Part shown: one piece after another, positions 16,889-24,560 of the stretch
Position numbering within the stretch: position 1 is the stretch's first letter
Layout: each line of letters opens with the position of its first letter
From: Frankia nepalensis
Lineage (GTDB): Bacteria; Actinomycetota; Actinomycetes; Frankiales; Frankiaceae
Reading direction: 5' to 3'
Length of the DNA: 64,000 nt
NCBI RefSeq assembly: GCF_016786325.1
Contig: NZ_JADWYU010000094.1
Coordinates: 697 to 64,696, forward strand
Notes under the pieces: model-generated
Seen by the model: the letters and a program-made list of their open reading frames with translations, nothing else
Databases searched by the model: none
Told to the model about the DNA's origin: nothing
Translations under genes and position numbers: made by a program

Positions 16889-17365
16889 ATGTCCCGCGAC
16901 GCGAAGCGGCTGACCCAGGATGCTGTCCTGGTGACCTCCATCGGTTCCGGGGTCCTGGTGGGGCTGTTCTCGGCGAAGGACCGCGACTACCAGGTCCGAC
17001 TCGACATCCTCGACGCACGGGTGACGGCGCTGGGCGGACATGTGCTGGAGCGGTTCGTCCAGTGCAGGGGCGTCTCCGATGGCGGGGTACGGCTGATGAC
17101 CGCCCCACTGTCCCGGCGTTTCCTCATCGGTCCGGGAAAACTCGAAGAGATCGCGACGACCTGTTCGAGCAAGAACATCGACGCCGTCATCTTCATCAAT
17201 GATCTGAGCGACTACCAGCGCCGTTGGCTGTCGACCCGACTCGGGCGTCCAGTACTCACCCAGGCCGACCTTGACCTGTCAGCGGAGAGGCTGATCAGCC
17301 CGACCCGATCTCAACCTCTCGCAGGCCAGGGCCACAGACCCAACCGCCGTCGCAGTCGCAGATAG
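16889..17365 (+). pseudogene. Truncated HflX GTPase (N-terminal domain only)
   Basis: The first 125 residues match the N-terminal nucleotide-binding domain of HflX (SRRFLIGPGKLEEIA, then IDAVIFINDLSDYQRRWLST). After SAERLISPTRS the frame runs into unrelated Arg-rich sequence and stops. The helical linker and the whole G domain are missing. HflX splits stalled ribosomes; this fragment cannot do so. The junction probably marks an insertion or deletion event inside the element. Confidence 0.65.
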
Positions 17366-17400
17366 TCACTTCATCACCGGCCAGTGCCTCACCATCGACG
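17335..17400 (+). pseudogene. Fragment of an SDR C-terminus
   Basis: In one frame the DNA encodes TAVAVADSHFITGQCLTIDG followed by SW, the signature C-terminal strand of short-chain dehydrogenases (usual form: asFvTGq-L-vDGG). No upstream SDR sequence is attached, as it abuts the HflX fragment. A relic, not a gene. The surrounding 17366-17590 has nothing else recognisable. Confidence 0.4.
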
Positions 17401-17590
17401 GCAGCTGGTGCCTGACATGGCCCAGAGATCTTGCCCCGAGAAACCGTGACCAGGGGGACTGGTCGCGGCCACGGGACAATCGCCGCTGGCGGATCGGCGG
17501 CTGGCCGCCCCAGGATGGTTAGCTGATCCGATAGCACCGGCACATCCATGACGGCGTCGAATTGTCCGTGGCGGGCGGTACGGTCCGCAC

Positions 17591-18310
17591 GTGGTGACGC
17601 CTGTCTTCTACGCTCGACCCCAGGTCGGCGGCCGCATGCTGGGTGTCGAGCCCGCGCTCGCGAGCTGGGACAGGGCCGGGTCGCCTGGCCAGGCGCGGTC
17701 GGCTGCCTTCATCGACGACGTGTGTATGGCCGTCGCCGGGCAGGCCCGGGCGACGCCCGGTCCGCTCGCCTTGCGGCTTGAGGTCGGGCTGGCGGACACC
17801 GTGCCGCTGTACGCGCTGAACGATCTCGACAACTACCTGTTCCCGCTCATACCGAAGCTGACCGAGCGGACAGGGCGGGCCTTCGCCTCCGTGCGGGCGA
17901 CCAAACAGCACGCGGCGACGTCGTCGGTAGAGGTAGGCCCCGCGGTACCGGCCGACGACCCGCGCGGGGCGCACACGTTCGAGGTGACCACGACGGCGTC
18001 GGCCAGCGCGACCGCCTACAAGGAACAGATCCGCGACCAGATCGCCTCCGCCAGCCCGTTGCCGGGCGACGGCGTCGCATTGCAGCTCGCGTTCGTCGTC
18101 GGTCCCCGCCGTGCCTGGCCGAACCTGTGGAAGGCGACGATCGACGCGCTCGGCTCGATCCTCGGCCACGATGACGGCGCCCGCGAGTGGAACGCCCGTG
18201 ACGGCCGCATCGTCGACCTCGGGCTGCACTGCGCGGTCGACCCGGCGGCGGGCAACGAGGTCACGATCGCGATCCGCGCGTCGACGATCGGCGAGGAGGC
18301 AGCCGCGTGA
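17591..18310 (+). CDS. Unknown protein, RusA-resolvase-like pattern, gene 1 of a pair
   Basis: 239 residues from GTG/ATG-type start at 17591. Two segments are reminiscent of the aspartates of RusA-type Holliday junction resolvases: LYALNDLDNYLFPLI and WKATIDALGSILGHDDG, where RusA has a DIDN-(L/x)xK…LDAL…DD pattern. The order and spacing are only similar, so this is a hypothesis. It overlaps the next gene by four bases (GTGA), so the two are translated together. The pair is flanked by a toxin-antitoxin locus and gene relics. No membrane segment or signal peptide. Confidence 0.55.
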   Translation: MVTPVFYARPQVGGRMLGVEPALASWDRAGSPGQARSAAFIDDVCMAVAGQARATPGPLALRLEVGLADTVPLYALNDLDNYLFPLIPKLTERTGRAFASVRATKQHAATSSVEVGPAVPADDPRGAHTFEVTTTASASATAYKEQIRDQIASASPLPGDGVALQLAFVVGPRRAWPNLWKATIDALGSILGHDDGAREWNARDGRIVDLGLHCAVDPAAGNEVTIAIRASTIGEEAAA

Positions 18311-18759
18311 CGGAGATCCTGCCCGAGGTACCAGCCGGCGACAGCAAGGTCCAACGGGACGCGGAGACCGAGGCGGTGGCCCTGCTGTCAGCCAAGGTCG
18401 GGGTGCCGCTGGCGCCGACTCACGTCGTACTGGCCGACGGCAGCTGGGTGGAGATCGACGCGGCGAACCTGGACGAGCGGGTGATCGCGGAGGTGTGGGC
18501 ACATCAGGGCCCTCCCAAGGGCGCGCAGCGGAACAAGGTGCTCACCGACGCTCTGAAGCTCGTGTACGTGGAGGCCGAGCGGGGCGGCCAGTGGCGCAAG
18601 ATCCTCTGCTTCACCGACGAGCAGGCCCGGGACGCCTTCACCCGCAGGAGTTGGTATGCCGGTGCACTGCGCCACTACGGCATCGAACTGGAAGTCATCG
18701 AGCTACCGGCCCAGACCCGGGCCGCGATCCGCGAGGCACAGAAACGGCAGTACCGATGA
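18307..18759 (+). CDS. Unknown protein, possible PD-(D/E)xK nuclease, gene 2 of a pair
   Basis: 150 residues from GTG at 18307. A segment SWVEIDAANLDERVIAEVWA is followed by HQGPPKGAQRNKVLTDALKL and WRKILCFTDEQARDAF. The spaced acidic residues, then a Gln/Lys-rich helix, could be a nuclease-type fold, but I cannot identify a definite family. It overlaps the preceding RusA-like gene by four bases. Co-translation suggests a two-protein complex or a toxin-antitoxin-like or defence pair. Confidence 0.55.
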   Translation: MTEILPEVPAGDSKVQRDAETEAVALLSAKVGVPLAPTHVVLADGSWVEIDAANLDERVIAEVWAHQGPPKGAQRNKVLTDALKLVYVEAERGGQWRKILCFTDEQARDAFTRRSWYAGALRHYGIELEVIELPAQTRAAIREAQKRQYR

Positions 18760-18886
18760 CCAAACCCGGCGCCACGCGTAGGCGCACTTGTGACGCTCCA
18801 GCGCCACGATCGTTGCGGCGACGGTCGCCTTGGCAGGTGGAGCGTCTGGAGTCTGTTCAACCGCGGCGTCGTCGCGCCTCGTACGG

Positions 18887-19297
18887 TCAGGCCGTCCAGT
18901 CCTCGCAGCTCAGGCCGGGGACCCTGCTGAACTCGGAGCTGTTGGCCGTGACGACCGTCAGCTCGCGCCGGAGGGCCTGGCCCGCGATCAGCACGTCGTA
19001 GGCGCCGATCGAGTTTCCGGCTTTCTCCAGGACGGCGCGCACCTGGCCGGCGGTCCGGGCGTCCTCGTCATCGAAGTCCAGCAGGTCCATGTTGCCGGAG
19101 AGCAGTACCCGAAGCCGGTCGGTGTTCTCCTTCACCTGGCTGCTCTTCGCCACGCCGTACCACAGCTCGAACAGAACCACGGACGACAGCGCCAGATAAT
19201 CGCCGGACGCCTGGGCCGACCGGTACCGTTCCCGCACCGCCAGCGGCTTGTTCCGCAGCAGCGCGACCACGGCGTTCGTGCCGAGAAGGTAGTTCAC
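18887..19297 (-). CDS. vapC: VapC-like PIN-domain toxin, first catalytic Asp replaced by Gly
   Basis: 136 residues from GTG at 19297. PIN-domain features: start VNYLLGTNAVVALLRNKP, acidic residue in LSSVVLFELWYGVAKS, AYDVLIAGQALRRELTVVTA, and the C-terminal EFSRVPGLSCEDW. In active VapC RNases the start reads LLDTN; here the codon is GGC, giving Gly in place of the first metal-binding Asp. The protein is otherwise full length. The likely result is loss of RNase activity with retained binding to VapB. It overlaps vapB by four bases. Confidence 0.8.
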   Translation of the reverse strand: MNYLLGTNAVVALLRNKPLAVRERYRSAQASGDYLALSSVVLFELWYGVAKSSQVKENTDRLRVLLSGNMDLLDFDDEDARTAGQVRAVLEKAGNSIGAYDVLIAGQALRRELTVVTANSSEFSRVPGLSCEDWTA

Positions 19298-19542
19298 TCG
19301 AAGAGGTCCTCGCCGACGGGCGCGGGCGGCTGGTTTCTGCCGTCCTCGAACAGCGGTACATCGGCAAAGCGATCCAACTCGGCGAACCACGCATCGACAT
19401 CCGAGGCGATCGGTTCCAGCAGCACACCGTCTCCTACGTGACGGACGCGCACCCGGTCACCGGGCAGCCGGAACTCCTTGGGCAGCCGCACGGCCTGACT
19501 CCTGCCGTGCGTGAAGATCCTCGCGATCGCGGTCTCCGCCAT
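19294..19542 (-). CDS. vapB: VapB-like antitoxin (AbrB-type)
   Basis: 82 residues. The N-terminus has the swapped-hairpin AbrB-type DNA-binding pattern of VapB (AIARIFTHGRSQAVRLPKEF, then RLPGDRVRVRHVGDGVLLEP). The C-terminal tail (AWFAELDRFADVPLFEDGRN) is the part that wraps the VapC toxin. It precedes vapC with a 4-bp overlap. The inverted repeat just upstream is its likely operator. Confidence 0.85.
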   Translation of the reverse strand: MAETAIARIFTHGRSQAVRLPKEFRLPGDRVRVRHVGDGVLLEPIASDVDAWFAELDRFADVPLFEDGRNQPPAPVGEDLFE

Positions 19543-19560
19543 GATCCCTCCCCTCGCCGG

Positions 19561-19589
19561 TGGTAGCTACTCGACGATGATAGCTACCA
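19561..19589. promoter_or_regulatory. Probable VapBC operator (inverted repeat)
   Basis: Perfect 9-bp arms TGGTAGCTA (19561-19569) and TAGCTACCA (19581-19589) are separated by 11 bp, ending 19 bp upstream of the vapB start. Position and symmetry fit the autorepressor site of a VapB-type antitoxin. The rest of 19590-19813 contains no gene. Confidence 0.6.
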
Positions 19590-19813
19590 ATAGTATGCAT
19601 CACCCACGTGTCGAGCGTGAGGCGCAGCCGGCGGGCTGGCCGTCGGCCCCAGCAGACCGCGGCCCGTCCCGGCGGGCTGGACAACCCGGGCCGTGACAGG
19701 CGGGAAGGGGCTTCGGGTGACTCGCCACCCGGGCCGCAAGGAATCAGTGGCGTGGGTCTGACCGTGTTCCGTCGCGCATCGTCCGGGCCACGCGGCCCAG
19801 GAAGATCACACGA

Positions 19814-20845
19814 TTACCAGGCACGGGTCCACCTCGGGTCAGGGTTCCAGGCGTCGAGGATCTCGCGTCCGCGGCCCTCGTCCTGCGCCAGGTCGAGTGC
19901 GACGAACAGCGGATGCGCGAGCGGCCAACGCCAACCGCCACCTGGGAGGTCGAAACGGCGGGCGCAGACGGCCGCCACCGGCGCGGCCCGTACCGAGGCG
20001 GCGGCCCGGGTCGGCGTCGCGGTGGTGCCAAGGAGCGTGGTCGCGCGCCGAAGCACCACCTCGTCTGGGACGAAGAAGTCAAGCGCCTGGTCGGCGCGGG
20101 CCGCGACCGGAGCGCCATAGGCCGCGGCGGCGGTCGTGTCCGTCAGCGCCCAGCCGGTCTCGGCCGCCAGGTCAGCGAGACCAAGACGCAGAGACTTGGC
20201 AACGCCGCTCTGGTCGTCCGGATCTGGACATGTGGTGAGGAAGGTGCGGGTGCTCGGCCACTGCTCGGCGACCTGCCAGAACAGCCGCGCATCTACTACC
20301 GCGTTCGCCGAGTCGACGAGCTGGTCGCGCCGCAGCGCCGCGAGCACTTGCGACACCGTGCTCGCCGACCGGCCGAGGCTACGCGCCAGCTCTCGGACGG
20401 CCGCGCCCTCCTTCGGTTGCAGGAGCAGAGCGATCGCGACCTCAAGCCCAGCCTTACCGCCCAGGGCCCGCGTCCGCACGCCGCGTTCGCCGATCGGCGT
20501 GACCTCGGCGTCGATCACGAGGCTGCTCGAACGCAGCGCGATCCGGCCGCGCAGGTCGTAGTAGCCAGCTCGCCGCTCGATCAGCATTCTCCGGGCCGCC
20601 TCGGTCACCCGGTCTCCGACGACCAACAGGACCGCGCCGCCAGCCCCGGCGGGCTCGCGGTCGACGGCCAACAGCTGCGCCGCGATGTCCTCGGACACCA
20701 GCGATCGGCGCTTGAGCTCGACCGGGACCGCGGCCCCCTCCGGGTCGACCACCAGGTCGACCCGGCCATCGGGCCGGCTGGCAGGCGGCTGGGCCTCGAC
20801 TCTCAGCTGAAGGAGGGCATCGGCCACGAGCACTTCCGTGTCCAC
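19814..20845 (-). CDS. Winged-helix DNA-binding protein with PD-(D/E)xK-like N-terminus
   Basis: 343 residues. The N-terminal domain carries DGRVDLVVDPEGAAVPVELK, an Asp followed by E-x-K in the spacing of PD-(D/E)xK nuclease-like folds. The middle has a helix-turn-helix (VRELARSLGRSASTVSQVLA, then ALRRDQLVD), and the C-terminal half is of unknown function. The layout resembles AbiEi-type antitoxins and related regulators, but I am not sure of the family. A 15-bp dyad lies 18 bp before its start, so it is probably autoregulated. No adjacent AbiEii-type nucleotidyltransferase toxin is seen. Confidence 0.65.
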   Translation of the reverse strand: MDTEVLVADALLQLRVEAQPPASRPDGRVDLVVDPEGAAVPVELKRRSLVSEDIAAQLLAVDREPAGAGGAVLLVVGDRVTEAARRMLIERRAGYYDLRGRIALRSSSLVIDAEVTPIGERGVRTRALGGKAGLEVAIALLLQPKEGAAVRELARSLGRSASTVSQVLAALRRDQLVDSANAVVDARLFWQVAEQWPSTRTFLTTCPDPDDQSGVAKSLRLGLADLAAETGWALTDTTAAAAYGAPVAARADQALDFFVPDEVVLRRATTLLGTTATPTRAAASVRAAPVAAVCARRFDLPGGGWRWPLAHPLFVALDLAQDEGRGREILDAWNPDPRWTRAW

Positions 20846-20862
20846 GCGGCCAGCGTCCCCGG

Positions 20863-20896
20863 TGTTCGCTGTTCGGTCAATACCGAACAGCGAACA
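20863..20896. promoter_or_regulatory. 15-bp perfect dyad, probable operator
   Basis: Arms TGTTCGCTGTTCGGT (20863-20877) and ACCGAACAGCGAACA (20882-20896) are perfect reverse complements around a 4-bp centre. The dyad sits immediately upstream of the leftward winged-helix gene (start 20845). Each arm itself contains GTTCG twice. An autoregulatory operator is the simplest reading. Confidence 0.6.
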
Positions 20897-20927
20897 GGGT
20901 GACGAGGACGATGGAGCGCATCGCGGC

Positions 20928-21134
20928 CTACGCGACGTCCCGGCGGCGTTCGGCGTAGGTGTACGCCAGGAACTCGTCGAGCTCCTCGTCGGACTCGAAG
21001 ATGTCCACGGCCATTTCGTCCAGGTCCGCGGCGGTCCGGATCGGCCTGGCGACGACGGCCTCGATCAACTCGTCGACCGACAGTCGGGGCCTTCTCGGAG
21101 GGAGCACTGGCCCGCCAGCACTGCTTGTGGTCAT
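20928..21134 (-). CDS. Small antitoxin-like protein
   Basis: 68 residues: RPRLSVDELIEAVVARPIRT, then an acidic C-terminal end DEELDEFLAYTYAERRRDVA. Short acidic proteins with this ending often accompany PIN-domain toxins in actinobacteria. No toxin gene follows; downstream is the winged-helix gene's dyad. I read it as an orphan antitoxin. GGGGAGGTG upstream of ATG 21134 is a good ribosome-binding site. Confidence 0.5.
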   Translation of the reverse strand: MTTSSAGGPVLPPRRPRLSVDELIEAVVARPIRTAADLDEMAVDIFESDEELDEFLAYTYAERRRDVA

Positions 21135-21168
21135 AGCGCACCTCCCCTGCGTGGCTGAACACCTGGGG

Positions 21169-21363
21169 TCAGCCTTGGGTCTTCTTACGGGCGGCCTTCA
21201 GCGCGGCCCGCGTTGCGTCGGGGTCGTCGTCATACAGGCCTAGGCGTTCGGTGTCGGCGACCATGTCGGCGAAGGCGAGGTCGGCGGCGTGGCGTTGGCG
21301 TCCGCGGTATCCGAGGAGACGGACGAACGTCAACGGTGGCTGCGGCGTGGCGTCCTCGGTCAT
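21169..21363 (-). pseudogene. Chimeric gene: HigA-like start joined to HTH-antitoxin end
   Basis: 64 codons. The first ten residues, MTEDATPQPP, are identical to the start of the HigA-like antitoxin (13623-14003). After a few residues the frame joins LGYRGRQRHAADLAFADMVA and the tail ATRAALKAARKKTQG, near-identical to the C-terminus of the HTH antitoxin at 14701-15228. The helix-turn-helices of both parents are missing. It looks like a recombination scar from a second copy of this toxin-antitoxin cluster. Confidence 0.7.
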
Positions 21364-21441
21364 GGTTTCGACCTTCGGCGGAGCTTGCCGTTGAACGCCG
21401 CCAGTCTCATCACCGCGGGCCCCTTCCTGGTAGCGCGGCGG

Positions 21442-21720
21442 TCAGGCCACTTCGAGGTAGGCGCGTAGCGCCTGGCGGATGACGTCGCTGGCGTTGGTGT
21501 GGTCGGCCTGCGCCCTGGCGGCGAGCGCCGCCCGCAGTTCGGGATCGAGCCGGACTGGCACGACCTCCCCCGGCGCCGACCCGAGAGGGCGGCGGCCACC
21601 ACGGCGGCGCCGGCCGGCCACGTCATAGCCGGCCTCCGCCTCCGCGGCCAGTTCCGCTACCAGGGCATCGGTCACGGGTACGCCGCGGGCGGGGGGCGCG
21701 GCCGGCCATGGGAAAGTCAT
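21442..21720 (-). CDS. Ribbon-helix-helix antitoxin-like protein
   Basis: 92 residues from ATG at 21718-21720. The C-terminal half has the ribbon-helix-helix pattern: VVPVRLDPELRAALAARAQA followed by DHTNASDVIRQALRAYLEVA. The N-terminal half is Ala/Gly/Arg-rich. No complete toxin follows; a 16-residue remnant frame (MRLAAFNGKLRRRSKP) lies just downstream, before the chimeric gene. Probably an orphan antitoxin or a small regulator. Confidence 0.65.
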   Translation of the reverse strand: MTFPWPAAPPARGVPVTDALVAELAAEAEAGYDVAGRRRRGGRRPLGSAPGEVVPVRLDPELRAALAARAQADHTNASDVIRQALRAYLEVA

Positions 21721-21847
21721 GTTCGATGGCTCGGTAGGGTGGTCGGGTCTGTTCGGCGTCGTCGGCGAGCCGGCAACGGGGCCGCGGCGCGGTCCCGCTG
21801 TGCTGTCAGCGTAAACATTCACGTGCTTTGGTGATGTCGGTGGACTG

Positions 21848-22267
21848 TCAGCCTCCGCTGGCGAAACCGCGGAAAACCCCATCCGGATCGGCGCTGTCGG
21901 CAAACACGGAGAACTGCAGGTTACCTATCGACAGGTTGTTCTCGACGCTCCACATCGCGGCCGGTATCACTCGGAAATGGCGCCCAGCCCCGCTGCGCGG
22001 CTCGACCGCGACGACAGGATTTTCCGGATCGCTGATCGTCATGTGGTCGACGATGAAGAGAACGCCGTACTGCTGGGCCCCTGGAAGTGCCACCACCTGG
22101 TCGACCGTCAGATCAGCCAACTCGGGGTCATTGACGAAGAACAGGTGCGCGTCGAACCCCTCGGGTGACGGCATGACGCTCGCCGCGCACACCGCTTCCC
22201 AGGCCGCGTCGTCCGAGAAGTCTGTGCGTACCAGCAACGAGCCGTACAGTTCTGGCAAATCTGACAT
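21848..22267 (-). CDS. DUF6924 domain protein
   Basis: 139 residues with the features of the Streptomyces DUF6924 family: SLLVRTDFSDDAAWEAVCAA near the start, a FFVNDPELADLTVDQVVALP segment, and the ending FRVIPAAMWSVENNLSIGNL, QFSVFADSADPDGVFRGF. Function unknown. Members are often encoded singly or beside secreted or polymorphic toxin-like proteins. Here it lies 119 bp downstream of the secreted DNase-like gene on the same strand, so a link such as immunity can be asked about. Confidence 0.75.
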   Translation of the reverse strand: MSDLPELYGSLLVRTDFSDDAAWEAVCAASVMPSPEGFDAHLFFVNDPELADLTVDQVVALPGAQQYGVLFIVDHMTISDPENPVVAVEPRSGAGRHFRVIPAAMWSVENNLSIGNLQFSVFADSADPDGVFRGFASGG

Positions 22268-22386
22268 GGTTGGAGTTTAGCGGGGTGGTGACGGTCGTTG
22301 CCGGACGTGGAGGGCGCCCGCACGCTGAGCGCGAGCCGCTCGGCGTGCGGGCGCACCGTCTTCTCAACCGTGGGCGCCGTAGAACG

Positions 22387-23700
22387 TCACAGGTTGACGT
22401 GCACCCAGAACGGGTCGCCGTTCATCACGCGCCAGTCCTGGTAGAATGTGCTGATCGTTCCGCCCTGGATGTTCTGCTCGGTGTTCAGGACCATGCAGAC
22501 GCTGGCGCCGATCGAGCCCGTCTGGCGAGGAAGGCCGAACCAGCAGTAGTCGAAGGTCCGGCGATGGTTCAGCCAGTCCGGATCGTCTCCCAGGCCCTCG
22601 TTGGCCGACTTGAAGGGATACTCGTCGCAGCTCCGATCCGTGACGGCCGGGCTCTGGTAGCACGCGCGGTTATAGGCCCGGTCGTTCTTCGCCGTGTCAG
22701 TCGAGCGGTGAAGCGGGGTCGTGTTCGTCGCGCCGGGCAGTCCCGAGACCTGGGCCTGGAAGATGTGCGAGGCGATCTCGGGTGTGGTGGTCGAGTTGAA
22801 GTCCATCTCCTCGGCCACCCAGGGGATGACGCAGCCGGCGGAACGACCCGCGAAGGCGTTGTCGCAGCGGAACTGGTTCTGTTGGTAGATCGGAGAGCTC
22901 GCCGGTGGGTACCCGGCGACAGTAGCGACCATGTTCCACCGCGCGGTGCAGTTCGCGACGGCACCAGCCGCCGTGGCCGTCGAGTTGAGGGAGGACTCGC
23001 CGATACGGAACTGCCCGTTGAGAGGTGACAGCGGCTGGGATGGAAAACTCTGCGCCGCGAGGGTGCAGCCGCTCACCGTGGAGGCGGTTCCCGTGATGGT
23101 GGCGGCGAGCGCGTCACCCCATCCGGCGTAGGGAACAACCATGATCTGATAGAACATCGCGGTCTGGTTGGGGTCTCCGTAGACGAACTCCAGCACCCTG
23201 ATGCTGACCTCGCCGGTTATCACCGTCGCGCCGTCGACGGTCCTGCGGGTGACGAGCGTCGCGCTGGTCGTCCTGCAGCCCTGCCAACGTAGCGCCCACC
23301 AGTTCCCGTCCTGATGGTCGGCGCACCAGCCCGGAGGGATGAGGGAGCTGGGCGTGACCTGGCCGGCCCTGCCCTGGTCACGTGCCTTGCTGTCGGGTGG
23401 GCCGACCTCCACGCACATCTGCCCGCCGTCCTTTGCCACGGCCGTGCAGGACGAAATGGGCGCGATGGCCTGTCGGCCGGCCGCCCCGGGGTCTGCCATA
23501 GGAAGCGGCGGGCCTTCTGGAAGCGGAGACCCGGATGCGCGCGGCGCGGATGCCGGGGTCTCGGCCTGGGCCGCGGATGTGGTGGACACCAGACTGGACG
23601 CGACAATGCCGGTCAGCGAGGCCATGAAGGCCAGCCTGAACGCAAGGCGTTTGTTTCTTTCCGACTTCCGTGAAGCCCGTCCAGGAAACAGGATTCGCAT
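22387..23700 (-). CDS. Secreted protein with NucA/NucB-type DNase domain
   Basis: 437 residues. AGGAG precedes ATG 23700. The N-terminus (RKSERNKRLAFRLAFMASLT, then a hydrophobic stretch and SAAQAET) is a signal peptide. The central 250 residues are Cys-containing beta-rich sequence of unknown role. The C-terminal 100 residues match the NucA/NucB sporulation-nuclease domain: SCDEYPFKSANEGLG, then NTEQNIQGGTISTFYQDWRV and GDPFWVHV. These enzymes are non-specific extracellular DNases. As cargo it could be an antibacterial toxin or a DNA-scavenging enzyme. Confidence 0.75.
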   Translation of the reverse strand: MRILFPGRASRKSERNKRLAFRLAFMASLTGIVASSLVSTTSAAQAETPASAPRASGSPLPEGPPLPMADPGAAGRQAIAPISSCTAVAKDGGQMCVEVGPPDSKARDQGRAGQVTPSSLIPPGWCADHQDGNWWALRWQGCRTTSATLVTRRTVDGATVITGEVSIRVLEFVYGDPNQTAMFYQIMVVPYAGWGDALAATITGTASTVSGCTLAAQSFPSQPLSPLNGQFRIGESSLNSTATAAGAVANCTARWNMVATVAGYPPASSPIYQQNQFRCDNAFAGRSAGCVIPWVAEEMDFNSTTTPEIASHIFQAQVSGLPGATNTTPLHRSTDTAKNDRAYNRACYQSPAVTDRSCDEYPFKSANEGLGDDPDWLNHRRTFDYCWFGLPRQTGSIGASVCMVLNTEQNIQGGTISTFYQDWRVMNGDPFWVHVNL

Positions 23701-23897
23701 TTCGCTCCTATGGGTCATAGGGAGTGAAGCGAGCAGCTGGACTGTATCGGACTTGATTGGCGAGACGCAAGATAATGCCCGAGAATGACAGAGCGCAACC
23801 ATCGGGACGTATCGGTCCAGGGGAATCGCCTGGACGGTGACCGTCGGTGTGTGATTCAGGGGCCGCCGTGGGCAGATGGCCATCTCGAACGGGCCTT

Positions 23898-24166
23898 CGG
23901 CGGCCACCCTGCTCGGGCCGCCCGACGGGCCGCCGCGTGCCGGGTCCGTTCCTGGAAATGAGCCGACGGCGGGCCGGTCGGCGGGTGACGATGGAATCGC
24001 CCCGCCCGCCGAGGACGAGGAGGCGATCCCCACGCGCCGCCGAGACCTGCTCAACGCCGGCATCCTCGCCGCCACCGCCGCGACTGCCGGCGCCGGCGTC
24101 ATGGCCGACCCCGCCGCCCGCGCGGCTGGCATCTCCCGCGCCATCGCCGCCTCGACGCCCGACCCG
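23898..24166 (+). pseudogene. Fragment of the TPR regulator duplicated from 33.7 kb
   Basis: About 90 codons copy residues 79-167 of the regulator at 33505-34908 with a few substitutions. Shared stretches are AATLLGPPDGPPRAGS, AEDEEAIPTRRRDLLNAG and DPAARAA-(G/S)-ISRAIA. Both ends are abrupt: no helix-turn-helix before and no TPR part after. Just beyond the right end comes a 24-bp sequence identical to the end of the integrase gene, suggesting that a rearrangement involving an integrase end made this junction. Confidence 0.7.
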
Positions 24167-24187
24167 CGCCGTACCGGGGTTTCCACG

Positions 24188-24211
24188 CCACCTGACGCCC
24201 ACAACGATCTT
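24188..24211. repeat. 24-bp copy of the integrase-gene 3' end
   Basis: CCACCTGACGCCCACAACGA plus TCTT is identical to 62954-62977, which spans the last codons, the stop and the downstream bases of the integrase gene. A shorter 17-bp version with one mismatch lies at 13574-13590. These are probably scars of earlier insertions or deletions by related elements. The region 24212-24335 holds no gene. Confidence 0.6.
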
Positions 24212-24335
24212 ACTGTCAACTCGCCGAACAGTGTCGAGAGACTGCATCGCCGGCGACCGGCCACACTCGTCGGGAAGGCGGCGCGGCGGCGCTGCTGTCC
24301 GAGGTGGACATCCGGTCATCGGCCCCAGCGCCGCC

Positions 24336-24560
24336 TCAACCCTGGCCGTCCCCCGAGGCGGCCAGGAAATGAAAAACGGTTAGGAGGAACATCACGGTCG
24401 CGGCGAAGGCGCATCCACCGCATTGGATCGCAGTCACGACGGATGCGTGATCCGCCATCTGCAGGATGCCGCCAACCAGAGCGACGATGACGCCTACCAG
24501 CACGGCGATCATCACGAGGAGGATGCGCACGGTTCCCGGTGAGTTCGGCGCGGCACTCAT
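24336..24560 (-). CDS. Small two-helix membrane protein
   Basis: 74 residues with two hydrophobic segments, VRILLVMIAVLVGVIVALVG (about 10-30) and FAATVMFLLTVFHFLAA (about 52-68). It overlaps the end of the methyltransferase gene (24557) by four bases and so belongs to the same transcript. No known domain. A small membrane protein tightly coupled to a DNA-methyltransferase gene could be an effector or an anchoring partner; this is inference from context. Confidence 0.6.
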   Translation of the reverse strand: MSAAPNSPGTVRILLVMIAVLVGVIVALVGGILQMADHASVVTAIQCGGCAFAATVMFLLTVFHFLAASGDGQG

